Part shown: positions 35,182 to 47,207 of the stretch, piece after piece
How positions within the stretch are numbered: position 1 is the first letter of the stretch
How the letters are laid out: each line of letters begins with the position of its first letter
Source of the DNA: Cytospora piceicola
Lineage: Eukaryota; Ascomycota; Sordariomycetes; Diaporthales; Cytosporaceae
Assembly (NCBI GenBank): GCA_023375675.1
Contig: JALQBC010000021.1
Span: 310,001-374,000 of the forward strand
Length of the DNA stretch: 64,000 nt
Direction: 5' to 3'
Notes under the pieces: generated by a model
What the model was told of the DNA's origin: nothing
The model's input: only the letters and a program-made list of their open reading frames with translations
The model's database searches: none
Translations under genes and position numbers: made by a program

Positions 35182-36850
35182 ATGGGCTCAGATCCTCAAT
35201 ACGCAAAATGGCCTCTGTTGCCCCTCTCGCAGAACGTCTTCACCCTGACGAACCCCTACGCCTCGCGGCCCACTCAGGAAGCCGCCGTCAAGAAGCTGCA
35301 AGATGCCATTGAGGAGCACAAGATGGCACCACTCTACAAATATCTGGCACACCCACTAGAGGGCATCCTGAACGTCGTCGGCGAGGGCGGCGTCAGCGCA
35401 CCCGGCAAGCCGTTGAGCAGGAAGTCGAGCGCCGTGGGCATGATCGCCTCCAAGGGCACGACGGCGACTGTGACGATTCCCTGGGACGAGGGCCTGTACC
35501 AGAAGCTGAAGGAGGAGAACGACCGGGAGCTGGAGGAGTACCAGAAGGAGGAGGACGAGGCTGTTGAGAAGGCCGGTGATACGGAGATATCGGCCGCCAA
35601 GGGCAAGCGTGCCGAATTCTGGGCGCGAGTTGGCGACAAGGCATGTGTTTCCCTCGTTTCGGGTGCCAGCAGACAAGCAAGAATGGTTATGCTAATCGAT
35701 GTTTCTACACACAGGAGAAAACCATCGCCGCCTACGAAGATCTGTTCGAAAAGACCGGCATCCTGGGCGCCAAGATCGACCTCGTCCTCGCCATAATACG
35801 CATGGCCCTGTTCTACGGCGACAAGCTCCTCGTGAAGAAGGAACTCGAGCGCGCCAAGGCCCTCGTCGAGAGCGGTGGCGACTGGGACCGACGGAACCGG
35901 CTCAAGGCCTACGAGGGTCTGTACCTCCTCACGGTGCGGTCGTACAACCTCGCCGCCCCCCTCCTCCTCGACTCCCTGTCCACATTCACATCCTACGAGC
36001 TCTGCACCTACTCCAACCTGGTCGTCTACTCGGTCCTCGCCGGGTCCGTGAGCCTCAAGCGCGTGGACTTCAAGAGCAAGGTCGTCGACGCGCCCGAGAT
36101 CAGGGCCATCCTGGGCGACGGGGAGGACAAGCTCGCGGCCCTGAGCGGCCGCGTGTCGGCCGGGCCCGGCGCCGACGACGCCGCCGTGACCGACGACGAC
36201 AGCGCGCGCACCCAGGCCGACCTGGCCGCCAAGAAGAAGGCCGTCAACCTGACGACGCTGGGCATGTCCTCGGACCAGCCCGAGGCCGAGATGGCCGTCG
36301 ACTTCTCGCCGCTGGCCCACCTGGTCAGCAGCCTGTACAGCGGCCGGTACAAGACCTTCTTCCAGGCCCTGGCGCACGTCGAGGAGCTGTTCCTCACCCA
36401 GGACCGCTACCTGCACGAGCACAAGAACTGGTTCATCCGCGAGATGCGGCTGCGCGCCTACCAGCAGCTGCTGCAGAGCTACCGGGTCGTCGGCCTGGAG
36501 AGCATGGCGAGCCAGTTCGGCGTCACGGTGGACTTCTTGGACAGGTAAGCATAACACCACTACTAACTACCCCTTTCCCTGCCGCGCCCAGCATGGTATA
36601 ATAAAAAGGGCGTGAGCATCCTGACTGACCCATTTTTGTTCATACAATTAGGGATCTCGCCAAGTTCATTGCCGGAGGTCGCATCCCTTGCACCATTGAC
36701 CGTGTGTCAGGCAAGGGGGTCATCGAGACCAACCGGCCGGACGACAAGAACAAGCAGTACCAGGATGTCGTTCGCCAGGGTGACCAGCTCATCACCAAAT
36801 TGCAGAAGTACGGCCAGGCCGTGAGGCTCAGGGGCAGTGAGAGGGCGTAG
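35182..36850 (+). CDS. rpn7: 26S proteasome regulatory subunit Rpn7
   Basis: Exons 35182-35640, 35715-36544 and 36652-36850 give 495 residues. Intron 1 (35641-35714) fits only with a GC donor: GACAAG|GCATGT to CACACAG|GAG, phase 0. A GCTAAT branch-like site lies inside it. Intron 2 is GTAAGC...AATTAG. The protein begins MGSDPQYAKWPLLPLSQNVF and has the helical solenoid seen in Rpn7 (KTGILGAKIDLVLAIIRM). The C-terminal PCI domain (about residues 300-470) includes VEELFLTQDRYLHEHKNWF and ends with DLAKFIAGGRIPCTIDRVSG. A linker rich in Ala and Asp near the middle makes it longer than yeast Rpn7 (429 residues). Rpn7 belongs to the lid of the 19S particle. Confidence 0.95.
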
Positions 36851-37162
36851 AGACGAGATACGAGACGGGAGGCGGTGGCAAGATACACGCATGAGGCGAA
36901 AGAGTGCGTATGTTTAAGAGAAGACAACCTGTATGATACCTAGACGTAGTCGAAATGGCTAATGGGCACTCAAAAACGTTTGCTTCCCAATGAAACTGGT
37001 TTGTAAATCTTTCTGCATGTTATTAAATGACTTATTGATCCACTATGAACACAGTAATCCAAACAAACACAACGCCATATCATGCCAAATTCATCGACCA
37101 CCACATGAACCTCGCTCGCTCGAACCAAACCGACTTCTCTCTCTCCAAAGCCACGCAGACGC
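36851..37162. other. Convergent intergenic region rpn7 / aminotransferase
   Basis: A 0.3-kb stretch between two stop codons of convergent genes; it holds both 3' ends and nothing else I can see. Confidence 0.6.
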
Positions 37163-38712
37163 TCATTTGTACTCGTTCAAGAAGTTCTCGTGGAACTGGA
37201 TGATCGAACCGACCCACTCCGTCCCCGGCGCGAGGAACGTCGTCCGGAAGTGGAACGTGCCCTCGTGCTGGCCGAACCCGTTGCCCGGCACGACACACAC
37301 GCCCGTGGCCTCGAGCATCTTCAGGCAGTAGAACTCGTCGGGCGACCGGCCCTCCCTCTCGGCGGCCTCGATCGCGCTGGCCGGGAGCTTGATGGTGGGG
37401 AAGAGGTACATGCTGCCCTGGGGCTCGCCGCACTCGACGCCCTCCATCTTCCCGAACGCGCGCCACAGCGCGTAGGCGCGCTCCTTGAGGCCGTTGAAGA
37501 TGCCGTTGTACTCCTGGTCGTACAGCTCGAACGACGGCTCGCCGGGCCGGGGCGGGTTGACCATCAGCTCGACGAGGCACTGGGCGACGACGGGCGCGCA
37601 GAGCGTGATGGACACGAACTTGTAGATCTCGGCCTGGACCTTGGGGTCGAAGCCGCACAGCTCGAAGAAGCCGCCGCGGTGGCCGCACTCGCCCACCATG
37701 CCCTTGGACACCGAGTGCAGGGAGGCGAGCTCGACATGGTCGTACTTGCCGGGGTTCTCCTCCTGCAGGAGCCTCAGGCCCTTCTTGAAGCTGTGGAACT
37801 CCCCGGAGAACACGTTTGTCTGGTACACCTCGTCGGCCATCAACACGAGCCCCTCCTCGCTCGCAAAATGGATCACGCTGCGGACGTCGTCCTCAGACAA
37901 GCTCGCGCCGGTAGGGTTGCCGGGGTTGATGATCACAATGGCGCGGACGTCGATGCCTTGGGCCTTGGCGTCGGCGCAGGCCTTCTTGATGCCTGACAGG
38001 TCGGTGGCCCAGTTCTTGGACTCGTCGAGGTAGTAGGGCACGCAGGTGGCGTTCAGGACAGACAATGATGCGGTGTAGAGAGGGTATTGCGGGATGGGAA
38101 TGAGGATGCCGGTCTTAGGGCCCTCGCAGATGATGTGCAGGAGGGTGTTGACGCCCGAGGAGGCACCGCCGGATAGATAGATGTCGGCCTCCTTGGCAGA
38201 GAAGCCATCTCGTCCTGCAACAAGTCGTCAGCGTTTCTCCCTCGTCGCTTTCACCTTATGCTTTTCGCCAAGGATCCCTCGGGATTTGGATTTGGGGGTG
38301 ACTCACTCTCGAGAAATTCGGCAATGCGTTGCCGGATAGCAGGGGCGCCGTTGCTGGCGCTGTAGGCACCCACGGATCCAACCTTGCTCAGCAACCACCT
38401 TGCCCTCTCGATCACATCCGTCTTGTAGTCGAGCTGGTTCAGCAGGACGTCCTCGTGCTCCAGCAGCTTAGGGTTCTCCACCAGACTCAGGACCTGCCGG
38501 AAGAAGGTGATGGGCTTCTGGTCGAGCTGCTGGGGGTTGCCAATGTTGGCAGAGATGATCTCGTTGAAGGGCAGGTCCTTGTCGCCGCGGGCCAGCTTGA
38601 CGCGGTACTCCTCGGACCTGACGGCGAGCTCACCCCGAACAGCGTACTTGGCCTCCCTGACGTGGGGATTGACGTTGTCGATGTTGAGTCTTCGGGTCGG
38701 AGTGGACGACAT
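37163..38712 (-). CDS. Alanine aminotransferase
   Basis: Exons 38712-38307 and 38214-37163 join across a 92-nt GTGAGT...TTGCAG intron, giving 485 residues from the first AUG (MSSTPTRRLNIDNVNPHVRE). Family segments are SANIGNPQQLDQKPITFFRQ, YLSGGASSGVN, IINPGNPTGASLS, ADEVYQTNVF and the PLP lysine region HSVSKGMVGECGHRGG. The C-terminus is complete (FHENFLNEYK). It transfers the amino group between alanine and 2-oxoglutarate with pyridoxal phosphate. From this AUG the protein has no obvious targeting sequence. However, the frame stays open for 48 codons upstream and reads like a mitochondrial presequence (separate entry). Isoform location is therefore unsettled. Confidence 0.93.
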
Positions 38713-38856
38713 GTTGCGACGGGTTTGCCCGTGAGGCTGGATCTGTCGAGGGAACGTGGATGGCGAGGTACCGCTAGATGTAGATGTAGATGTAGATGCA
38801 GATGCAAGAAGGGTCCGCGGGGCTAATGCAGCAGGAAAACCGGTACTTGAGATCAG
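38713..38856 (-). other. In-frame, AUG-free 5' extension of the aminotransferase (possible presequence)
   Basis: Upstream of the aminotransferase AUG the same frame is open for 48 codons, back to a TAA at 38857-38859. The encoded stretch has no Asp or Glu, five Arg, many Ser/Thr/Ala, and a Thr-Ser repeat. It ends ...QIQPHGQTRRN just before the Met. This is the composition of a mitochondrial targeting sequence. No ATG occurs on the coding strand between 39046 and 38713, so initiation would need a near-cognate codon or an unrecognised upstream exon (an AAG acceptor is possible at about 38842). A TTTAAA at 38972-38977 could be the TATA element. Confidence 0.35.
38776..38808. repeat. GATGTA hexamer repeat
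   Basis: Four to five tandem GATGTA/GATGCA hexamers lie in the aminotransferase leader. Read in the open frame on the minus strand they encode Ser-Thr/Ser-Ala dipeptides. Confidence 0.85.
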
Positions 38857-38859
38857 TTA

Positions 38860-40847
38860 TGTATGCTCTGCAGAAGTGGAAAATGTACCAAATCGACGCT
38901 GAAGAATGTCTGACAGATGATCAAGCAGGGATGAAGAGATGCAGGACAGCCAAGGAATTGCAGGGAAGTCTTTAAATGCAGGCAATGGGTTAAGGATAAC
39001 TGCGTTAGTAGGCGTTGTTGCTGGAGCACCAAAGGCTTTGGATCAACATGACGGTGAGAAATGTCGCATGAGTACCTACACAGTAGGTAGGTAACGGTTA
39101 CATCTCGGGTAGAGATGTATGCGGGGCAAGATCCGCTAGAGTCCCGCTAACGCCCGCTATAAGACGGGTACTTTGTACTTGGAACGACCCTCTTGGCAGC
39201 TCAGACGGTGGAAGGTGTCACGATGGCTGAGCGGATGAATGGATGATGCTGTTGCAGTGAGTCAAGAAAGGCGCCCGCCACTGTTCAGGCACTGGCCGAC
39301 ATCGGGGCACATGCACAGACATCCCCCGGTCATCTGGCAACAGGGCTTCGAAGGCTTGATGAGTGGTTTTGTGCATGCGCTCTGGCGCTCAAACCCCTCG
39401 TGCGCACCCTGAGACGATGACCGCCGTGCAGCAACATTGCAGGACAGACACGTGTATGATGGGTAGGTATGCAGTGTATGCAGTGTATGTAGTGTATGTA
39501 GTGTATGGATGAAGATCAATGTAGAAAGATGATACATAGAAAGCAGAAGGATAAGCGAGCGGAGCCGATGATAATCCGTACCTGGAACGTGAAGTCTGGC
39601 CTTGACCAATAAAGCCGACATGTTCAATCCGCATCGCCGGACAACCGGGGCCCGAGTTGCCGACATTGACACCGATATTGACTTGGATGCTCTCGAGACT
39701 CCGTGCGTCAGACAAGGGGCGAGACGAGACGTTGGTGATCGTGGGGCGATAGCTGTAACGGCTGCACTTAAGAAGAATGTTGGTAGGAGCGATAGAAAAG
39801 GTAGCTCCCCTCCATTTGTTCGATTTGTCTCACACAATGTGCTCCCAAGCCTTTTAGTCTGGCTGAACTTGCGCTATAAACATACAAGCTTCAGCTACGG
39901 CTTTCAGGGCGTTGAAACGGACCTGACTCTAGACTTACCTTGGCATGTGGATACCTACTGTATACACAGGTAGATATTAGGGAGTGATCACTTCACTTGG
40001 TTAGTATCAAGACCTCCAATCCAAAGAATCTATCTATATGGACTGTCAGCTATACAAAGACCTAGGTAGTAATAATATGATAATCATGATCGATACGGAG
40101 AAACGAACAAGTATCCGATGTTGCACTCCTACCTCGCATTTACCCTGTCTATATCTCGACCAGCTAGGTACTCTCGCTGATGATTGAGTGGCAGAAAGTC
40201 AAGTCCACTACGTACCACGTGGAAATACTACTAATTGACAGATCTACTTGTCACATTCCTCGTCCAATATACATATAAACCACAGCATAACTTTCATGAC
40301 GACCCAGAGCTTTGTCCGTATCCTAAGGCGCCCTTGTGAGGTCCACTGGCTTTGAGTATTGCACGAGCTTGAGGGCTTTATTTGGCCGATTTTCCCTAGC
40401 AGGAAGCAATCCGCGATGGTTGCCTTCATAGCTGGGAATATGCAACAGCAAATCATCCGGGTGTCCAGTCACTAAAGGCCATCCTGGTCCGACTCGATCA
40501 CACCGGAATTGACATACGGCTTGAATTCTCGGCCAGCCACGGAGGCACGGAGGGGTTAGAAACCGGTGAAATGGTCGGAGCTCCCGCCGGCCGATCTGCC
40601 CCGCCCCCGCAGTCTCGGTCAGGCCAGGCCCAAGTGCAGAGAAGACGGCAGGCAAAGAACCTCTTTTTGCTCTCTCCCTCTCTTTATCAACACAAATCCC
40701 TACACGATTCACTCAACACACCTATCACCCATTCACACCGGAGACTCTCGACAGACTCTTGACAGACCTTACCTGGACCACCTATAGACCAATTGACAAC
40801 CCTCGGCCCCAAGCGCTACTCCACCCACGCCCGTCAAACCCTCCAAG
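38860..40847. promoter_or_regulatory. Divergent upstream region aminotransferase / pby1
   Basis: About 2 kb separate two divergent genes. TACCTAGG-type words occur near 39075-39100, 39950-39980 and 40060. A CAGTGTATG/TAGTGTATG nonamer repeat lies at 39469-39508. The open frame at 39602-39973 has no recognisable family. I see no gene. Confidence 0.5.
39469..39508. repeat. GTGTATGTA/CA nonamer-decamer tandem repeat
   Basis: About four copies of a 10-bp unit of the form GTGTATGTA(G/C) follow each other directly. Confidence 0.85.
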
Positions 40848-43563
40848 ATGCACATCCTCGTAGTCAACGACGATGGCCCTCCATCGCCGCACTCCTCCCC
40901 CTACGTCCACTCCCTCGTCCGCGAGCTCCAGGCCGCAGGCCACACCGTCTCCGTCTGCCTCCCCCACACGCAGCGCTCCTGGATCGGCAAGGCGCACATC
41001 ATCGGCCAGACCGTGAAGCCCGTCTACTACCGGCCGCCGCCCCCGAGCTCCGCGCCCGCCGGCCTCGGCGACCCCGAGGACATGGGCACCACGCACAGGC
41101 GGCCGTCCGGCGACGGCGCCGTCGAGGAGTGGGTCCTGGTCGACGGCACGCCCGCGAGCTGCGTGCAGATCGGCCTGCACCACTTCTTCGGGGGCCGCGG
41201 GCCCTTCGACCTCGTCGTGTCCGGGCCCAACTACGGCCGCAACACCACCGCCGTCTTCGCCCTGAGCAGCGGCACGCTGGGCGGCGCGCTCGAGGCGGCC
41301 GCCTGCCGCCACAAGGCCATCGCCGTGTCGTATGCGTTCTTCACCAGGAACCACGACCCGGAGATCGTGGGCGCGGCGAGCCGGCACGCCGTCAAGGTCA
41401 TCGAGGCGCTGGTGAAACAGTGGCCCGGTGACGGGAGTGTCGATGTGTACAGTGTCAACGTGCCGCTTGTCGAGGGCGTCGAGGGCAGAAAGACGATGTG
41501 GGCCGGCTTGCTACAGAACTACTGGACCCCAGGGAGCAGTGCATTCCAGGCTGTGGATGCTGGCGATGTGGATGGGGAGGACGAGGAGGAGGAGAAGATA
41601 CGCGAGGGTGTCAATGGGGAGGCCGCAAATTCAAGTGGCGAGGGCCAAGGCAACGAGGTGACCAAGAAGGGCCACGAACACAAGCACTTCAAGTGGGCGC
41701 CCGTACTAGGCGAGGTCATGAAGGCCGTGGATGACGCGCCAGCCGACTGCGATGGACGGGTCATTAGGGATGGCTACACGAGGTAAGTCTTTTTTCCTCC
41801 CTCAATTCGCCGTTTCGGCCTGGTACTGATGCTAATAATTCGTAGTGTAACAGCACTGAAAGCAAACTTCCGCCATGCCGCGGAAGCTCAACAGGGGCAG
41901 GAGCTGCAGTTGTGAGTGACTACCCGTGCATGCGAGCGTTAGCAAGGTGTTTGTGGATCATGTATACTTCGAGGTTGGGTTACATCAGACGAACATGCGG
42001 ATTTGGATGTAGAGTCCATAGAAGCCTTCTAGAAATAGACAGCATTGTGTTCTCGACCCCGACATCACCCCTTTCGGTTATCACGCCTCAGTCCGGATTC
42101 TTACACGTTGGCTCCCCTTCAGGAACACAGAAGCACCGAGCACCACACTTCCGCTCAGGACTGGCGAGGAAGGAACATCAGGGAAAAGCGAGGTAGGGAG
42201 CGCAGACGCTGCCCAAGACACAGTCTACGCCGTCGTCGACTACGAAGATGCTTATGTCCAGCCGATAATACTCTCGGCATTGAACTCACTCGTTCCTTCC
42301 AACCGCTTACGCCTCCTGCCCGCGGAGTCGTCCAACCCAGCCGAACAAGTCCCTGAGGGCGCCAAGTTCCTCCAAATCAGAGCTTACGAGTCCATCGACT
42401 TCGAACACGCCAGCACACAACCCGCGACATCCCTTATAAACAGCTACGTGATCCGCAAGGCCCTGATCAGGAAACATTTCCTCTCATCGACGGTGGATCA
42501 CTGGGTTGCCAAGCACCCTGAGTCGCCACTTAAGCAGCACGTCAAGCCGAGCGAATCGTTTGAGGTGGACTACGCCGAGTTCCTCGATGACTCGCTGGTC
42601 GAGGCTTTCGACCTGCGGGCTAGCCTTGAGCGGAATGAAGGACAAGGCGGTGCTGGTGATGATGACGGTGACGGCGAACCCAAGGATCCGAAGGATAGGG
42701 AGTGGTGGATCCTCAAGCCGAGCATGAGTGACCGCGGGCAAGGCATACGTCTGTTCTCGACCACGGAGGAGCTTCAAGGCATATTCGACGAGTGGGAGGC
42801 CGACATGCCCTCCTCCGATGACGAAGACGAAGGCGAAGAGGACGATGACGAGGAGGAGGCTGGTGCTGACAAGGCTGACGAGGACGACGGGAGGGACTAC
42901 ATCACGACGTCGCACCTCCGCCACTTCGTCGCGCAGCCGTACATCGACCAGCCGCTGCTCCTCCCGGAGTGCGACAACCGCAAGTTCCACATCCGCACGT
43001 ACGTGCTCTGCGCGGGCGCGCTGCGGGTGCACGTGAGCCGGTCGATGCTGGCCCTCTTCGCGGCGCGGCCGTACTCGGCGCCGTGGGCGGCGGCGCCCTC
43101 GGCCGACGACGCGTACCTGGACGCGCACCTGACCAACACGTGCGTGCAGGGCGAGCGGGCCGACGGGGGCTCGGTGCGGCGCTTCTGGGACGTGCCGGGG
43201 CTGTCGCGGGCCCGCAAGGAGGACGTCTTCCGCCAGGTGTGCGCCGTCACGGGCGAGGTCTTCGAGGCCGCGGCCCGGGGCATGATGGTGCACTTCCAGC
43301 CGCTGCCGTTCGCGTTCGAGGTGTTTGGCCTGGACTACCTGGTCGACGCGGCGGGCCGCGCGTGGCTGCTCGAGGTCAACGCGTTCCCGGACTTCAAGCA
43401 GACCGGGGAGGGGCTGAGGGGCGTCGTGGCGGAGTTCTGGGAGGGGGTGGTCAGGAGGGCGGTTGGGCCGTTTGTGGGACTGGATGCTGGGGAGGGGGAC
43501 GGGGAGGAGGGCCGTGACGACGGGATGGTGCTGGTTAGGGATATCGACCTGGGCAGGAGGTGA
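40848..43563 (+). CDS. pby1: SurE-like phosphatase/nuclease fused to tubulin tyrosine ligase-like domain (Pby1)
   Basis: Exons 40848-41782, 41846-41911 and 42123-43563 join in phase, giving 813 residues. The second exon is only 66 nt and links the two domains; the 211-nt second intron (GTGAGT...CTTCAG) is long for this window. The N-terminal SurE domain starts MHILVVNDDGPPS, has the metal-binding NDDG, then VVSGPNYGRNTT. It closes across intron 1 as GYTRSVTALKANF. The C-terminal TTL-like ATP-grasp domain has YVIRKALIRKH, WWILKPSMSDRGQGIRLF, FHIRTYVL and LLEVNAFPDFKQTG, with an acidic insertion before the FVAQPYID segment. This is the architecture of yeast Pby1, associated with P-bodies. Filamentous fungi lack clear evidence of tubulin retyrosination, so the ligase substrate is unknown. 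Confidence 0.9.
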
Positions 43564-46500
43564 GGGGTTGAACGAATTCGGCGGTGACGGGGTTAAGGCT
43601 GTATGTCCGGCATCATGGCTTCGCGTTGTCTGTCCTGGTTGTTCCTCTAGCCTCCGTATCCGTGCTTGGGGATGGCATCCCATGTCGAACCGGTGCAGGA
43701 TTTTAGGCTTGAGGGCGAGGGCAGACGATGCTGACATGGTGCCGTTTAGGGATATCACGGACACGGGGCTGTGTTCTTAGACAGAGTGGGTGAGACAATG
43801 CGAGATTGTGTCACCAACGTCGCAATATGTTCAATCTGTGTTGCCATGTCGGGTGAGCTGATCAGGCATTCATGTGTGCTGATTCCTACAGATCCTTGTG
43901 GGTGAAGATGCCTGTGGATGGCAGTCCGCTCCTGAGTTCGCCATCTGTCCGTGCAGGGCTAACGGTTCTTCTGGGGAGCTGGTGAGGAGGGTAAGGTACC
44001 TCGGTGACTTCCAACGATTTATCAGCCAGAGTAACACACTGAAAATCACGATATGCGCCGGTGGCACGCTTGTGGTGGCTGTGAGAGCGGGAGAGTTGAG
44101 GCCGCCGTTCATAAGGGCTATCCAGACTTTCAGCCCTCAACAACCCAACCCGAACAGATCACAGGAAAGGGCCGGATGAGAGAGAGTAGTTGGAAAGGCA
44201 CTAGCACTATCGAACAGGGCCGATCTGGCCCAACGCTTGATTCGATCCCCGTTGTGGAAGCTGTCACGGTACGGGTGCCGACTCCGCGCTACCACGACTT
44301 GCACAGCCCCCATCGCACCATACTGTGGTAGTAGAAAAGGGCAAAGTCGGCTCAAGTATGTGAAACTTTCAGGAATGACTCGGCCCTTTCTTTCCAAGTA
44401 CTTTGCCACGGGACCTGAGGGTGGGGGAGGGGGGTCGGTATCCTGTGTTACCAGTGAGTCTGAGACTTCATGGGATGTGGGAATATGCAACTTTATGCGA
44501 GGGGGGATCGAATATGTGATTCGGTCCCTGGCAAGCCGAACGAGGCAGCGGGCAGTGTTTGCCTTCTTTTCTCAAGATCCACGCGGATGTTTGAGTTGCT
44601 TATGACTGCAAAGTGAGATGCTCTTTTACAGTACATGTCGGTGAATCACTAAGTTACTACTGTATGTACTTAAGTAGATAGGTAACAGAGACGTAGTAAC
44701 CCCCCGGCCGACGGCTGACTGCTGTCGGGCACAAGACATGTGTATTTTCTTGAATTTTCCATGTGTGACACACGTGTTACGCATATGGGGCTGACAACTA
44801 ACTGCAAGGGCATACAGATGTGCCGTCCCGATTACAGAGTGAGGCTGATTTTACAACCGTCTTTCGTGATAAGTAGACCCGGGCCATTGGGATTCAAGAC
44901 ATCAATCACATCCCGTGTAGCCGCCAGTGATATATAAATCCTATTACTCCCCCGAGGTCTCACCAGAGGACTTTGCCGGTGCTGCGTATCGACAGGAACA
45001 AGCACGCCCGTTCCAGTATTCCGCATGTACCTAAAATACTTTGGAACACAGAGATGCAATTGCATGATCCTCCACCGTGTACTATAGAAGCTTGCATTCC
45101 AGAACAACACTAGTAAGGGGTTTTGAGAAAGTGTCCAAGTGGCCGACCGCGCCGGAATGGCCTACGGAAGCAGCTAATCGTTCCGGCGACTGCGGTACAA
45201 TTGGACGGGGCCGGGGGTGAGGTGGGGAGGGAGGAACACCTTGGAGGACGGACTTTTCCCGTACTCAGCGTATTCAGCGGTAGTAATAAAAAGGCATGAG
45301 GCAAGATGGCATGGTACCTGAAATTGTGAAACTTCTAGAACATTACCACGTTACTGTTACCAATAACCCCAATCAGCCAAGCAGCCAAGCAGGCCGAGAA
45401 GCAGCCCAGCACTGGGCAGTCTTGGAGGCATCTTGTTTTTTCTTGGTTTTCTTCTTTTTCCTTCTTCCACTTCGTACCAGCTGGTAGGCCAGCCCGATTC
45501 GCGCAACGAGGCACGGGCGTGGAGGCCGCAGAGTCAGGGGCGAATCCCAACCCAGGCTGCCCAGCTGCCCGGTTGAGCTGATCATCCACGGGGGTCCTTG
45601 GTAATTACATATCATGCCCGTGTGGGGAAAAGAAACAAGGAAGCGCAAAATCCGAAGGCAACAAAAAAGAAGGACAGAGGAACAAAGCGCCGGTGGTGAG
45701 GCAAAATACAAAAGGCAAAAGAACGGCGGCGGGCGGTCTTATTCTCCACTGACGGAGATGAGGGCCTGCTATGGTAGACACATTGATCGTATTGGCGGCT
45801 TCAAAAAAAAAAAAAGACATACCGTGGATCGAGATCAAGACAAGATTCAAGGGTGCTGCTATATATGCAGGATATGATACTGATACCTGTGATACATTGT
45901 AGGTGTACAGGTGTAGTAATAATCAGGAGACGGAAAAGCATCGTGTGATATATCTTGGGGTTGCAAGTGTCCCTTGGCAGCATCGAGGGGCTAATTGGGG
46001 CAGATGCTGGCTTACATAGATCCATAGATGCTACACTACATATGGTGGTGTACTATAGTAATATTGATCTTAATCGGTATCCGTGAAATGATCGACATCG
46101 ATAAGCGTTGTACATAGGTAGTATAGTAACGTATATGTTAACATATCTATCGCATATACATATATGTAATATCAAGTGGGCATGACTGTCTGAATGTCTG
46201 ACTGAGGAGGGGTTGGAAGGAAGAGGAAGAGGAGGAGGAGCAGGAGGAGGCAGCGTTTTAGAAAGAGAATCGAAACAATTTGACACAGCTTGCGGCCTCC
46301 GAAGTGTTCAATTATGCAGTTGTGCATGGCGCAGCGCCAGCCACGGTTAGGTACTGTCACATACTGTCACAGTAAGAAAGTAGTTGTAAACTCCGCGTAT
46401 CACAATTGGAATCGCCTCTCCTTTTAGGATCTGCGGGGGAGGCCCCTTCTTCTTATCGATTCAGGAAGCAAAATCAACGCAGACGTTTATCAGGTATGCT

Positions 46501-47207
46501 TGTAAGTTAGGTTGGCTAGATAGCTAGGTAGATAGTACAACTCATCCACCTTTCTGTCTATGACCATTACATACATACAGGCAGGTAGGTAGGTAGGTAC
46601 CTAAGTGCTAGGTATTAGGCATCCTGGGGCGTTGGACGGCAACTAATGAGAGGCTAACTACTATGGCACACGGGGCTTTCCCAGCCCTGGGAGGTGATAA
46701 AGGGCGCCTATGTACCCGTGTAGCCTTCTACCCTTGTCAATATGCGGTAGTACCGCACCCACCTGGGCACATGCATGAGGAGTCCCCTAACAGGCGTACT
46801 TTCTGATTGGCTGCAGTCTACAAGACCCTGGTGCAAGGTTGCCTTGGCGAGGTGGCTGTGTCTGTATAAAGTGGGGCATACCCTTGCATTTCACTGGGGA
46901 CCTACGGTGTAACCATTTCAATGTTCTAAAGGTTCCTACCTACCATTACTGCGATACGCACAGGCGCAGTACCTACGCCGCGTACCCAACATCCCTCCTT
47001 TCAACAGGACCACACCACGCACACAAACACCTCCTGGGTGGCATCTTTTTGCTTCCCTTCTTCTCCTAAACTTCAATCCTACAGAATCCCCTGTCCTTTC
47101 AACAACAACAATAACACAAAGCCCCTAGTATTCTGTACAGGAGCAGCATGTTGGTCATCATTTGATCACCTCCGGTATCAAGTGCGAGGTATCCTAATCA
47201 ATTCACA
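43564..47207. other. Intergenic region upstream of the calcium ATPase
   Basis: About 3.6 kb without a gene I can support. It contains small TACC/TAGG tracts near 44675, 46525-46610 and 46930, an A12 run near 45804, a GAGGAG-rich run at 46215-46245, and an inverted CCAAT (TGATTGG at 46804-46810) about 400 bp before the ATPase ATG. The C/T-rich, AAC-containing stretch at 47010-47120 looks like a 5' leader. Confidence 0.5.

Noticed and set aside
35334..36560. Minus-strand open frame of 408 codons
   Set aside because: Antisense to rpn7 and crossing its intron; no family features.
37190..37996. Plus-strand open frame of 268 codons
   Set aside because: Antisense to the alanine aminotransferase, composition typical of a shadow.
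38860..39049. ATG at 39049 (minus strand) as the first exon of a longer alanine aminotransferase
   Set aside because: A donor and an AAG acceptor can be combined in phase, but the exon would encode only six residues, lies upstream of the likely TATA (38972-38977), and the acceptor lacks a pyrimidine tract; kept only as an alternative to non-AUG initiation.
42484..43764. Minus-strand open frame of 426 codons
   Set aside because: Antisense to the TTL-like domain of pby1; Arg/Val/His-rich shadow.
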